From Streptomyces sp. NBC_00273 (lineage in GTDB: Bacteria; Actinomycetota; Actinomycetes; Streptomycetales; Streptomycetaceae), in the NCBI RefSeq assembly GCF_036178145.1, contig NZ_CP108067.1, positions 310,001 through 374,000 of the forward strand: a stretch of 64,000 nucleotides of DNA, read 5' to 3'. Position numbers and translations under genes: made by a program. Position 1 is the stretch's first letter; every line of letters begins with the position of its first letter. Shown here in pieces: positions 1-8,578 of the stretch. The notes beneath the pieces were generated by a model that worked only from the letters and a program-made list of their open reading frames with translations, had not been told where the DNA came from and searched no databases.

Positions 1-225
1 GAGCGCGTCACAGGGCGCCGGTGCCCCGGCTGCCAGGCGGCCCGGCCCGTGTGGTGGGTGGAGGTGATGCGGGAGCACTACGGCGACACCTGATGGCGCC
101 GTGCGAATGCTGCGCCCCTCCCCCACGAGCCCCACCCGCCCCGGAATCCCACTCCAATCCACCGTCATCGAGCGCACACCAGCACACGACGGCCCCAACC
201 ACCCACCACCGCTGAGCACACCACG

Positions 226-597
226 TCACCGACGCCCTTCAACACGAACAGCCACCCACACCCCCGCACCCGGCAAGGGGGCTTCGTGCTTCCTGGAGGA
301 GTTCGCCGTGCCGTGAACACCCGCCCGGCGGGCTCTGCTGGTCAGCTGGCTAGTGTCCCCGGCGTCGTAGACCGCGCGGGCCGAGCTCTGCTTGGACGGG
401 TCGCCGTACAGCAGGGCCGCGAGGTCTGCCCACGACGTGCCGCCGTCGCGGAGCCGGACGACCATCGCGCGCAGCCGGCGCTGCAGGTCCGCCGGGAGGT
501 CGGACGACGAACCGCTCCAGTGGACGCCCCAGCTCCCTGCCCACGCACTGCACCGCCTCGATCTTCCCGGGCCGGACCCGGGCAGCATCAGGGTCAC
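226..597 (-). pseudogene. Fragment of an unrecognised protein
   Basis: A reading frame on the minus strand with GC-rich third positions. The middle (residues about 33-90, beginning LPADLQRRLRAMVVRLRDGG) looks like real helical protein and resembles a short winged-helix or replication-associated tail. The first 30 residues and the last 30 look like low-complexity shadow sequence. No ribosome binding site precedes it and the opposite strand carries another fragment from about 584. I infer a truncated gene and cannot name the family. Confidence 0.35.
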
Positions 598-916
598 CCG
601 GCTCCATCAGGCCGTGCCCGGCGGAGGCTTCTCCATCGCCCGGCTCGCACACACGCTGAACACCACCACCTACCACGTCATCTGCCTGCTGGCCCAGCAC
701 CCCGTCGACTGGAGCCCACCCCGATTCCGCCGCACTCAGCACACCGCCACCCGCCTGAAACAGTGGCGCATCTGGTACGAGCAGGACCACCTGTCCCTGC
801 AAGCCATGGCCAACCGGGAAAGGACCAGCCTCGCCGCTGTCCGGCTCGCGCTCCTCAGCCATGGCATCTGCCTACGCTCCGCCGGGTCCTACCCGGGCCG
901 CCCAAGGAGAAAATGA
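584..916 (+). pseudogene. Truncated helix-turn-helix protein (C-terminal part)
   Basis: From about 590 the frame encodes two helix-turn-helix-like stretches: one around GGGFSIARLAHTLNTTTYHV and a second around LKQWRIWYEQDHLSLQAMAN. This is the pattern of DNA-binding regulators or transposition helper proteins in actinomycetes. The upstream part of the same open frame is shadow-like, so the N-terminus is missing. Its TGA stop at 914-916 overlaps the ATG of the next small ORF (ATGA), as in a coupled operon. Family not identified. Confidence 0.4.
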
Positions 917-1095
917 CCCCTACGGCAGACACGTCATGGGCTGGTGACGACACGCAGACAGAACTCGAAGGGCCTGAGCTGACCACGATCGCAACTGCCT
1001 CCCTTGCCAAGTGGCACCGGACCTGCGACGCACGCCGCCTCGATAAGCACGGCAGCACGATCGGGGTCACAGCGTCGCTGCCTGTCTCGGAATAG
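913..1095 (+). CDS. Small hypothetical protein coupled to the HTH fragment
   Basis: A 60-residue frame that starts with ATG inside an ATGA overlap with the preceding helix-turn-helix fragment. There is an AAGGAG-like sequence just upstream (903-909). The protein is polar, with an LTTIATASLAKWHRTCDARR helix in the middle and no recognisable domain. It may be the beginning of a longer protein cut off at about 1085, since the sequence after it has no sustained coding character. Function unknown. Confidence 0.35.
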   Translation: MTPTADTSWAGDDTQTELEGPELTTIATASLAKWHRTCDARRLDKHGSTIGVTASLPVSE

Positions 1096-1404
1096 GAAGC
1101 CCACGACCCCGAGCAACTTGCCTCCGAGGGCTTCGAGGAAGCTTCCGAGAACGGAAGGCACGCATAGGCAGCGCGGTACTGCGGTGGAGAGCGGAACGGC
1201 CCCCGCCCAGGACAGGGTGTTTTGGATAGTCAGGCGTACTGGCCGTTGATCCGGGCGGCGTCGGTGTAGGCGGACGACCGTGTTGGCGGCGAGGACGGCG
1301 CTCTGCTGAGCGTGCCACCTGAACCAAATGGCGGCGGCCACCGCCCCGGGGGAGGTGGGGACGGTGGCCGCACTTGTGCTATCGGCGGTCAACCGAGCGT
1401 GACG
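1096..1404. other. Intergenic, no supported gene
   Basis: Nothing firm is visible. A 15-codon stretch on the minus strand ending near 1228 (reads SSAYTDAARINGQYA, stop) has strong GC third positions and may be the tail of a lost gene. Confidence 0.3.
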
Positions 1405-2742
1405 TCAGTCGACGTTCACCCAGTACGGGTCCTCTACGGGCCAGGCAAGGATCCGGTCGTCGACATAGAAGTTGCTGAGATTGGTGCCCGCCGACCGGTT
1501 CTCGCCCAGCTCGATGTTGCGCACCGAAAAGTCCCATTCGATCGACGATGCGCCCTCATAGGTGGAGCTGAAGGGGTACTCGTCGCAGTCATCGACCGAG
1601 GTGTTGTACGGCGGAAGGCCGGTCGCGGCGTTGTAGTCCGGGCCCCACGGGTTGGACGCGCGCTTCTGCCCGCATGCCGCCTTCTTCACCTCCTCGTTCG
1701 CCAGGGCGATCGCGCCGCCCTGCCCCCGGCTTACCACGCGGTGCAGCGGCGCGCCCCGAGACCCGGCGGTCGGCGACCACTTGCCGGGGACCTTCTTGGG
1801 GTGGTTCTCCTTGGGGTAGGTGACGCCGTCGGTGGCCGGGGCGTTCTGCGCGTCGCGGATGTGCTGGCGAATGTTGGGGTGGTTGCCGTCGTAGGTGAGG
1901 AAGGGCAGCGCCCCGGTGTAGATGCAGGCGTGCGGGTAGCGCTTGACGCCGTGGGTGAAGTAGTCGGCCGAGTCGCAGCGGATACCGATCGGGGGGCCCT
2001 CACCGCGCTCGGTGCTCTGCTCGTATCCCGGGCTCGCGCCGTTCATGTAGAGGCGCCACTGGTGGAAGGCGACCTGGTCCTGGCCCTCGCCGCCGATGGA
2101 GGAGACGTCCCAGTAGACCCAGTCAGGGAAGTTGCTCCACTGGGCCCATTCCATCTTCGCCGGAGACCGCCCGACGCCGCACGTGGCAGTGGTGGGCTGA
2201 TTGGCGCCCGGCACGCATTCGGGGGTGATCTCCAGCTTCAGGTTCGGGGCGACGGTCCGCTTCTCCAAGGGGTTCCACCCGTCGTAGTTGACCTGGCCGG
2301 TTTTGGCGCGGAAGAAGACGCGGGTGGCGCGGGTGTCGTTGTAGCCGATGGCGGCGGCCTGGAACTTGATCGTGTTGGTGCCCTTCAGGACGGGCTTGCC
2401 GTCCACCTTCTTGTAGTACCTGTTCTTGAATTCGTATTCCTGGCACCACTTGAACCGGTTGTAGACGCGGCCGTCGGGGTCTTGGGCGTCCGAGGAACCG
2501 AGACAGTCGTTCAGCCACTCGGTGCCCGCGGGGTTGTCGGGGGATATCGGCATCTCCGCCGTCCCCTTGCCGTTGCTGCTGCGCTGAGCACCGTCGCCGG
2601 GCTTGGCCGTGTACTCGATGCCCGGGGCCGACGCGGGGGGCTTGGGGCTTGCGGCGGCGACCGGTGAGGCACCCACGGCGCACAGGGCTGCGGTGAGGGC
2701 GAGCGGGGCTATCGCTGCCAGGCCGCGTCTGACGTGTTTCAC
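1405..2742 (-). CDS. Secreted NucA/NucB-type deoxyribonuclease
   Basis: A 445-residue protein. The GTG at 2742 is chosen because GGAGGA lies about 12 bases upstream and the protein then begins with a basic Sec signal (KHVRRGLAAIAPLALTAALC...VAAA); upstream frame is shadow. The C-terminal third carries the NucA/NucB signature, with GPDYNAATGLPPYNTSVDDC followed by the DEYPF catalytic stretch. The family comprises secreted, sporulation- or competence-linked non-specific DNases in Bacillus and is widespread in Streptomyces. The middle region (about 60-330) is cysteine-containing, exported and unassigned. It is divergent from the gene at 2934 with a 191-base shared upstream region, so the two may be co-regulated. 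The likely role, by inference, is extracellular DNA degradation. Confidence 0.85.
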   Translation of the reverse strand: MKHVRRGLAAIAPLALTAALCAVGASPVAAASPKPPASAPGIEYTAKPGDGAQRSSNGKGTAEMPISPDNPAGTEWLNDCLGSSDAQDPDGRVYNRFKWCQEYEFKNRYYKKVDGKPVLKGTNTIKFQAAAIGYNDTRATRVFFRAKTGQVNYDGWNPLEKRTVAPNLKLEITPECVPGANQPTTATCGVGRSPAKMEWAQWSNFPDWVYWDVSSIGGEGQDQVAFHQWRLYMNGASPGYEQSTERGEGPPIGIRCDSADYFTHGVKRYPHACIYTGALPFLTYDGNHPNIRQHIRDAQNAPATDGVTYPKENHPKKVPGKWSPTAGSRGAPLHRVVSRGQGGAIALANEEVKKAACGQKRASNPWGPDYNAATGLPPYNTSVDDCDEYPFSSTYEGASSIEWDFSVRNIELGENRSAGTNLSNFYVDDRILAWPVEDPYWVNVD

Positions 2743-2933
2743 AAGGTGGTCCCTTCCTCCGGTGGCCCGTTGCGGGCGCACCGAAGGCATGGAACCGGTC
2801 AACTCCCTTTCATACCAACCGAGAACGCGACAGTTTGTGATCGTATTTGGCTAGTTGCGGTACAGACCTGCCGCCTCCGGCGGCGCTAGTTTCACTCACA
2901 CTCACCTCACAGATCACACACAGGGGGAAAGCA

Positions 2934-4199
2934 ATGATGCGCCGCACAAAAACCCGCCTGAGTAGAGGGCTCGGAGCGCTCATAGCCACCGCGACGGCCG
3001 CCGTGGGCCTGGCCGCCACCCCGGCCGCCGCCACCCCGGCCGCCTCCGGGCAGACGGTCCAGCCCGGCCAGGCCTGTACCGCAGCCGATCTCGGCAAGCG
3101 CCACCCGATCATCAAGAGCACGGAGGTCGCCCCGACGATCACCCACTTCAAGGGCTGGTACGTCACCGCGGGCTCGACCGGCTACCAGAACGTCACCACC
3201 AGCACCCAGACCACCATCTCGGTCTCCGTCGGCCTCAACGGCGAGATCAAGGGCGATTTCGCCGTCGAGGCCCTCGGCACCGTCGGCGCGATGCTGGGCC
3301 TGAACGTACAGGTGAACTACTCCTCCACCAGCAGCGAGTCGACCTCGGTCAGCTGGAACTTCAACGACCCCGGCTACTACGGCGTCTACAAGGGCACCAA
3401 GAAGGTCACCGGCACCTACGGAAGCCTCAACTGCAACCGCGTCCAACAGGGCGACGGCAGCTGGGTGCTGAAGTGGATCGAGGGACCCGACAGCGGCAGC
3501 TACACCACCTACACCACCCTGGAAGAGGGCGCGGTGCGCTGCGAGGACAAGGTGCCCGCCAACAGCATCATGCGCAAGGCACAGGGTCTCCTGGACTGCG
3601 AGACCCCGCCCCGGGCTGGACACGCACCAGGGCCGGTGGCCTCTGCCAAGGCCACCGCGGCCAGGAACGCGGCAGCGAAGGACACGGTGAAGGGCACAGC
3701 GGGCAAGGCGGCCACCGCGAGGACCAGTGCGCCCGCCACGCGGGCTGCCCTGAACTGCCAGCCTGACGTCTACAGGATCCACGTCCCCGGCAAGCCCCTG
3801 AACTGGAGCGCACCGGTCCTGGCCAACGATGGCATCCGGCTGCGCGAATCCAACTGGACCAGCGCCCACCTGGACAACTGGCGGCTGTGCAACGTGACGG
3901 AGCGCAACGGGGTTATCGAGGCGTCCCTGTGGAACTGGGGCAATGGCGGGTGCGCGACCATCCCGGCCAACATCGCCAACCAGGAGCAGGCCTACCTCAC
4001 AACGGCCCCTTGCGGGGAGGACGACCTCCAGCGGTTCTACATCTATCGCGACGTACCTGGCGGCTCGAAGATCGGCCTGCAGAACAAGTACACCGGCTCG
4101 ATGCTGGGCCACAGCCGGTACGCGGACGGGGAGTTGATCCGCCAGTACTCCAGCGGCAGGCAGGACGGTACGGGTACGTACGACCTGGTGAAGGTCTGA
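2934..4199 (+). CDS. Secreted beta-rich protein, possible aerolysin-like pore former with lectin-like tail
   Basis: 421 residues. It starts at ATG 2934 (a second ATG follows directly) behind a GGGGGAAAG ribosome site. Residues 1-37 are a signal peptide (RRTKTRLSRGLGALIATATA...AAA). Residues about 60-180 have long alternating Ser/Thr and hydrophobic strands (VTTSTQTTISVSVGLNGEIK, then VNYSSTSSESTSVSWNF), the composition of aerolysin/ETX-MTX2 beta-barrel stems. An Ala/Lys/Thr-rich linker (about 225-265) joins a cysteine-containing C-terminal domain (about 275-421) with repeated Trp and IGLQNKYTGSMLG, as in ricin-type or carbohydrate-binding modules. Domain assignment is inference from pattern only. 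A strong hairpin follows the stop. Confidence 0.6.
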   Translation: MMRRTKTRLSRGLGALIATATAAVGLAATPAAATPAASGQTVQPGQACTAADLGKRHPIIKSTEVAPTITHFKGWYVTAGSTGYQNVTTSTQTTISVSVGLNGEIKGDFAVEALGTVGAMLGLNVQVNYSSTSSESTSVSWNFNDPGYYGVYKGTKKVTGTYGSLNCNRVQQGDGSWVLKWIEGPDSGSYTTYTTLEEGAVRCEDKVPANSIMRKAQGLLDCETPPRAGHAPGPVASAKATAARNAAAKDTVKGTAGKAATARTSAPATRAALNCQPDVYRIHVPGKPLNWSAPVLANDGIRLRESNWTSAHLDNWRLCNVTERNGVIEASLWNWGNGGCATIPANIANQEQAYLTTAPCGEDDLQRFYIYRDVPGGSKIGLQNKYTGSMLGHSRYADGELIRQYSSGRQDGTGTYDLVKV

Positions 4200-4227
4200 C
4201 CCTTCCCCACCTGACGCGGTCCCCTCT

Positions 4228-4282
4228 GGCCCAGGTCGCCCAACTTCCATCTCGCGTGCACCGAGGTCGGGCGACCTGGGCC
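4228..4282 (+). terminator. Hairpin terminator after the beta-rich protein
   Basis: A perfect 14-bp stem (GGCCCAGGTCGCCC at 4228-4241 pairing with 4269-4282) with a 27-base loop, 28 bases after the stop. There is no U-tract, as is usual in Streptomyces. Confidence 0.7.
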
Positions 4283-4486
4283 TACGCCACGGACGTGCCG
4301 TAGGCGCCTGAGCGGCTCTGAGTTCCCAGCGGGCGCCGAGCCCGCCCGCACCCACCTCTTTCGCCAGAGAGACCTTTACTTGAGAGGGTGGTTCGTGAGT
4401 CTTTGAGCTGCTCTGTCGTCGCCTGATGGGGTGGGTGCGGGGCGGAATCCGCCGGTCCGCAACCGCTCGCCTGCTGGTGTGATGGT

Positions 4487-5337
4487 GTGACGGAACGCAA
4501 GCCGTACCCCAGCGACTTATCGGACGAGCAGTGGGCTCTGATCGAGCCTGTGATCACCGCATGGCAGGACCGGCACCGCTCGGTCAGCGGCCACCAGGGC
4601 GCCTACGCGATGCGGGAGATCGTCAACGCGATCCTCTACCAAGGCCGGACCGGCTGCCAGTGGGCCTACCTCCCGCACGGTCTTCCGCCGAAGAGCGCGA
4701 CGTACTACTACTTTGCCGCCTGGCGGGACCACGGCACCGACCAAGTCATCCACGAACTCCTGCGCTGCCAGGTCCGTGAACGGGCCCGCCGATTAGAGGA
4801 CCCGACCCGACCCTGGTGGTCCTGGACACCCAGAGTGTCCACGCGGCCTCCGGGGTCCCCGCCTCCACGACCGGCCGGGACCCGGCGAAGAAGGTGCCGG
4901 GCCGCAAGCGGGGGCTGGCCGTGGACGTGTTGGGCCTGGTCATCGCCGTCATCGTCCTGGCTACGAACACCCACGACAACGCAGCCGACATCGCCCTGCT
5001 GGATCAGGTCGCCGAGCACACTGGCGGCACCGTCCGCAAAGCCCTGGTCGACCAGGGCTTCAAGAGGGCCGTGGTTGCCCACGGCACCGCGCTCGGCATC
5101 GACGTGGAGATCGTCGAACGCAACCCGCAGGACCGGGGGTTCGTCCCGCAGCCGAAGCGGTGGAGGGTCGAGCAGACCTACGGGATCCTCATGCTGCCCC
5201 GACGCCTGGTCCGCGACTACGAGCACCGCTCCTCCTCCGTCTCCCGCGTCTACTGGGCGATGACCCAAGTCATGGCCCGACGGCTCACCGGCGCGAACAC
5301 CCCCACTTGGCGCGGACCGCAGGCGGCGGCCGCATGA
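4487..5337 (+). CDS. IS5-family transposase, two overlapping frames
   Basis: ORF A begins at GTG 4487 (TERKPYPSDLSDEQWALIEP, the N-terminal DUF4096-like region of IS5 transposases). Near 4795-4815 the reading frame moves by -1 to ORF B, which supplies the DDE catalytic part (LVVLDTQSVHAAS, then DNAADIALLDQV, then RRLVRDYEHRSSS). Together they cover a normal transposase of about 280 residues. The slip region is GC-rich (GACCCGACCCGACCC) rather than a classical A-rich slippery site, so it may be an indel. The stop (TGA 5335-5337) overlaps the ATG of an accessory gene. Outer inverted repeats could not be fixed. Confidence 0.8.
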
Positions 5338-5736
5338 ACCTTCAACCCCTGCTCGACGTCCCCGGCATCCAGAAGGAAGCCGCCCGGGCCCTGGCCGACG
5401 ACCTCCGTGGACAGATCACCGAACTGCAGGACCGCCTGCGGGAGGCTGAGACCCACCTCGAACACCTCGAGATCACCCGGAAGACCATTACCGCCTCGCT
5501 CACCGGCTCCCGGCCGCCCCGCCGGACCTGCCCGAGCACCCGGATTACCCCAGATCCTCGCCGTCTTCAACGAGGCTACCGGCCCCCTGCGAGCCCGTGA
5601 CGTCTGCGAAGCCCTTGGCCACGAACTGCTACCGAAGAACATCGAAGGCACCCGCGCCGAGCTGAAGCGTCTGGTCAGACTCGATATCCTCGCCGAAGCC
5701 GACACCGGCAACATCACCAGAAAGCCACGTCCGTGA
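5334..5736 (+). pseudogene. IS5-linked accessory protein, coiled coil plus winged helix, frameshifted
   Basis: The ATG overlaps the transposase stop (ATGA), so this is the second gene of the element. Residues 1-55 are a coiled coil (IQKEAARALADDLRGQITEL). The frame then changes twice, near 5510 and 5545, each by one base, before continuing as a winged-helix-like segment (FNEATGPLRARDVCEALGHE) to the stop at 5736. The two parts clearly belong to one protein. Such coiled-coil/winged-helix partners of IS transposases exist in Streptomyces, but their role is not known to me. Confidence 0.55.
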
Positions 5737-5763
5737 ATCCGTGGCACCTCTTCTCGCGCTGGA

Positions 5764-6276
5764 TCAGACGTGCTCGGCGATCACATAGACGGAGTTGACC
5801 CCGCTCGCCCGAGCGACAGCGACGGAAGCGGTGACGGTTCCCTCGGCTGGTCCCTGAGCTCCGCGCCAGGAACTGCCCGGGAACCTCCAGCCGAAACGCT
5901 GCCCCTCCCTGCCGTCCCAGCCGGCAGGGAGGCCAGGCGTGAGTGGCCCCACGCTGAGGGTCTGAAGGAAGGACGTCAAGCCGGCGTCGGAAACCTTGAT
6001 GTGAAGGAAGAGGGTCCCTTCGGAACCGATCAGCGATTCTTCGTCATGGAAGCGCACGTCCGTCGCCTCGTCGGGCAGGCTCACGTCGTAGTGCGCAAGC
6101 ACGGTTGCCAGCGAACCGTCGCCATAAACCACGTCGTCCCGCTCTCGGAGATAGTCGTGCGGGTCTGCTTCACCAGGACTCAGTAGCCAGGCGGCGGCAC
6201 CTGCCAAGATCGCGCAAACGACTACGCTCAATACGCCATACCGCCAACGGGCCCAGCCCCGCGTCCCCTCCGACAT
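5764..6276 (-). CDS. Membrane-anchored hypothetical protein
   Basis: 170 residues from ATG 6276; a TTG at 6312 would add 12 residues, but the ATG gives the better signal anchor. The N-terminus is basic and then has one hydrophobic helix (GVLSVVVCAILAGAAAWLLS). The rest is an extracytoplasmic alpha/beta domain of about 130 residues with no cysteines and a repeated aromatic/acidic pattern. No catalytic motif is visible. It resembles the small single-pass proteins with unknown sensor or lipoprotein-like roles that are common in Streptomyces. It lies directly downstream of the IS5 element in convergent orientation. Confidence 0.6.
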   Translation of the reverse strand: MSEGTRGWARWRYGVLSVVVCAILAGAAAWLLSPGEADPHDYLRERDDVVYGDGSLATVLAHYDVSLPDEATDVRFHDEESLIGSEGTLFLHIKVSDAGLTSFLQTLSVGPLTPGLPAGWDGREGQRFGWRFPGSSWRGAQGPAEGTVTASVAVARASGVNSVYVIAEHV

Positions 6277-6787
6277 GCGCCTATCTAAGCGCGCAACGAT
6301 CCGGAACGCCAACTGTCAGCAAGCAAACCAGTGTAGTCACCTGATACTCGCGCAGCCGAGCACAGCCCCGCCCGCCACCAGCCAACCTCACCCAACCCAG
6401 CCCTGAAACGGACGATCACTCGCGAACCGCCCTCTGAGGGTCCTGGCTCCCGAGCAGCGGGCGTCGGGCTGAAGCCGGAGCCGAAGACATGGCTTTCTGC
6501 ACCAGCGCGGAACAGACCGTGTAGATGTCCTTCAACGCCGACCGGCGGGTCCTAACATCACCCGCGCCGTTCGATGGAAGCCGGCTTCAGTCCACGACAC
6601 GAGCCCTCGGCGCCGCGCCAGCAACGGCCAGCGCCCTGCGGAGCACCCAGAGCGACCCACGGCAGTGAAACACCCCGAACTCGCCCCCGTCTCTCTTCTC
6701 CTCCCGCGCACAGGGGTAAGTCGGCGCAGTCACCACCCGCCGGGCGGATAGTGACCTGCAAGAACGGTCAGCCGCCAGCGGCTGGCC

Positions 6788-6844
6788 TCCCCCCTCAACC
6801 TCCCCCCGAGTTTCCCCCCAAACTTCCCCGCCAGCTTCCCCCCA
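6788..6844. repeat. C-rich short tandem repeat tract
   Basis: Runs of four to six C separated by GAG, TTT, AAA, TTCC or GCCAGCTT at a period of roughly 11-14 bases. On the other strand it reads as GGGGAAGTTT/GGGGGGAAACT units, which resembles the G-rich tract at 23401-23455. Confidence 0.5.
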
Positions 6845-6873
6845 CCGCGGCAAACGAGGCTTCGGCCCCTTGC

Positions 6874-6963
6874 GATCTCTCGCTTTCATGTCAGTACGTG
6901 ACCTGCACGTCTCTCACCCGATGACAGTGGGCCGATCCCGGATCTCTCACTTCGTGACAGTGA
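6874..6963. repeat. Three direct repeats at 33-34 bp spacing
   Basis: TCTCTC starts at 6876, 6910 and 6943 and is followed each time by a short variable stretch and then TGACAGT (TGTCAGT in the first copy). The last copy is about 120 bases before the 3' end of the PI-PLC gene. Repeats spaced by about three helical turns suggest a protein-binding array or iterons. Confidence 0.5.
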
Positions 6964-7078
6964 GAGCGGCAGCCAGCACCTGGCCCTAACCAGCGCCGCA
7001 GGCCCCTACCGGACACACCCGCCACTGACACTCAACTCACTCACACGAAACCGAGAGATCGCACGCGCCCCGCGTCCC

Positions 7079-7993
7079 TTATACGAAGTTCTTGTCGATC
7101 AAGAGCTTCATGATGTCGGGGCGGTAGTTGGGGAAGTCCATGGGCACGATGCCGAAGCGGGCTCGCTGGGTCTTCCTGGGCTCCAGGTACGCGTAGACAC
7201 TCGGGAAGATCTTCTGGGCCCCGATGGAAGGTTCGGGGACGGGCCCCTTGGCGGTGCTGGTGAAGTTGATGAACATCTTGGAAGTGGTGCGGTCGGACCA
7301 CGCCGCGTCGAAGCAGCGGACGATCGCCTTCCTCTTCTCGTCGTCCGAGACGTTGTAGTCGTCCTGGATGATGCAGTGGGTGTCCCACTTGAGGACGGTC
7401 CAGGTGTGGTCGAAGTCGGTGAGGAGCACGATCTTGCCGCGGGCTTGGCCCAGGGTGGGCCAACTGTCGCCGGTAAAGAAACGCGGACGGAAATGCATCG
7501 ACGGATCGTCCAAGTGCCAGTTGAAGCGGCGCCTGAACTCCTCCGCGTCAAGCGCCTGGCCCCCCGAGTTCTCGTTCTTGACCCGCATGATGATCACTTC
7601 CTTCGGGTTGTTCCGCAGGAAGTAGTCGCAGTCGTTGAGGACGTCCGCGAACCGCTTGTTCATGAAAAAGGCGGCGTGATAGAGGCCCATCTCGTTCGCG
7701 GAGCCCTGCAACCCGTTCAAACGGATGTCGAGAAAGCGGATGCCGTTGCCGAGCTGTGTCCCCAGGTCCCAGTCCTGGCATTTGGCGGCGGGCCAGCCAC
7801 TGTTGGCGCAGGTATTGTGGGTTCCGGGGATCGTCAGCCCCGTGACGGGCAGGCTGTTGGAGAGTTGTCCCATCCAGGACCGGGCGGACCAGCTTGCGGC
7901 AGTTGCCGTACTCGGGAGGCCGAGCGTGGTGGCAGCGGCCAGGCCACCGGCTCCGGCCGCCCACTTCAGGACGTCACGGCGGGTAGGACTCAT
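7079..7993 (-). CDS. Tat-exported phosphatidylinositol-specific phospholipase C
   Basis: 304 residues from ATG 7993, which has GGAGA about 8 bases upstream. Longer frames upstream are shadow. It opens with a twin-arginine signal (SPTRRDVLKWAAGAGGLAAA). The PI-PLC X domain follows, with the first catalytic His in GLTIPGTHNT, then RFLDIRLN and LYHAAFF, where the second catalytic His would sit, then KEVIIMRVKNE and GKIVLLTDF. This layout matches bacterial PI-PLC of about 300 residues. It would cleave phosphatidylinositol or GPI-type lipids outside the cell. It is monocistronic, with a short secreted protein upstream on the same strand. Confidence 0.9.
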   Translation of the reverse strand: MSPTRRDVLKWAAGAGGLAAATTLGLPSTATAASWSARSWMGQLSNSLPVTGLTIPGTHNTCANSGWPAAKCQDWDLGTQLGNGIRFLDIRLNGLQGSANEMGLYHAAFFMNKRFADVLNDCDYFLRNNPKEVIIMRVKNENSGGQALDAEEFRRRFNWHLDDPSMHFRPRFFTGDSWPTLGQARGKIVLLTDFDHTWTVLKWDTHCIIQDDYNVSDDEKRKAIVRCFDAAWSDRTTSKMFINFTSTAKGPVPEPSIGAQKIFPSVYAYLEPRKTQRARFGIVPMDFPNYRPDIMKLLIDKNFV

Positions 7994-8202
7994 GTCTGTT
8001 CTCCAATTCATTAAAAAACGCGAGGAAGAGCGCACTCTGACCTCCGATGCAGGCACACGGGTTCCACAACTCACGACTCACGGAGCTGACCAATCAACGA
8101 AGAATGGAACTCTCACTTCCACCGAGCCGGGACAGGGCCCACGACCACCCAACCGACGGCGGATAGGACCCGCCGCCCCCGTCTCCCGTTCTTCAGGGAG
8201 GC

Positions 8203-8412
8203 CTAGTACTCCCGGGCCGGGCAGGTGGCGTCGCCCCAGGCGGTGGTCACGATGCAGTCCTTGCCGGGGTCGAGCCACCCGGGAAGCTCCGTGTCGGCAC
8301 GGACCCGGTGCCCGGCCGGCCCCTCCCCAGCGGCGGAGGCGGCGCCGCCGCCCCACCCGATGCCCGCGGCCAGTACAAGGGCCACCAGTGCCCGGGTCGT
8401 GTTTCCCCGCAT
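8203..8412 (-). CDS. Small secreted protein
   Basis: 69 residues from ATG 8412 (MRGNTTRALVALVLAAGIGW); the alternative TTG at 8421 is too close to the CAGGAG ribosome site. A signal peptide of about 28 residues ends at GGAASAA. The mature part of about 40 residues has two cysteines (DCIVTTAWGDATCPAREY) and could form one disulfide. No family recognised. It lies upstream of the PI-PLC gene on the same strand, 209 bases away. Confidence 0.6.
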   Translation of the reverse strand: MRGNTTRALVALVLAAGIGWGGGAASAAGEGPAGHRVRADTELPGWLDPGKDCIVTTAWGDATCPAREY

Positions 8413-8578
8413 GTGCGTCAACTCCTGCTGTAGCCCGGCGACGGTCAGTCCCGCCGGTGACGTGCTCCGTTCGCCAACCGCATATCCCGGCTGTGATCAC
8501 CACTGTGCCGACCCGGCGCCGCCCGCGGCAGCCCTAACGGGCATCATCTGTGTGCCATGCACTTTTAGGAGGGGTTCC

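Larger units (their letters stand above)
6277..7078. other. 800-bp non-coding region with repeats
   Basis: No supported gene. It contains a C-rich repeat tract (6788-6844) and three spaced direct repeats (6874-6963), both listed separately. Open frames here are proline- and arginine-rich shadows. Confidence 0.5.

Noticed and set aside
1..225. Open frames in the first 225 bases
   Set aside because: No ribosome sites, motifs or consistent coding pattern; probably the edge of unrelated or non-coding DNA.
2907..4355. 482-codon minus-strand frame opposite the beta-rich secreted protein
   Set aside because: Low-complexity shadow; the plus frame has a signal peptide, ribosome site and terminator.
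6788..6963. Short repeats that could suggest a CRISPR array
   Set aside because: Repeats are imperfect, too short, and the intervals are not unique spacers of uniform length; no cas genes are present.
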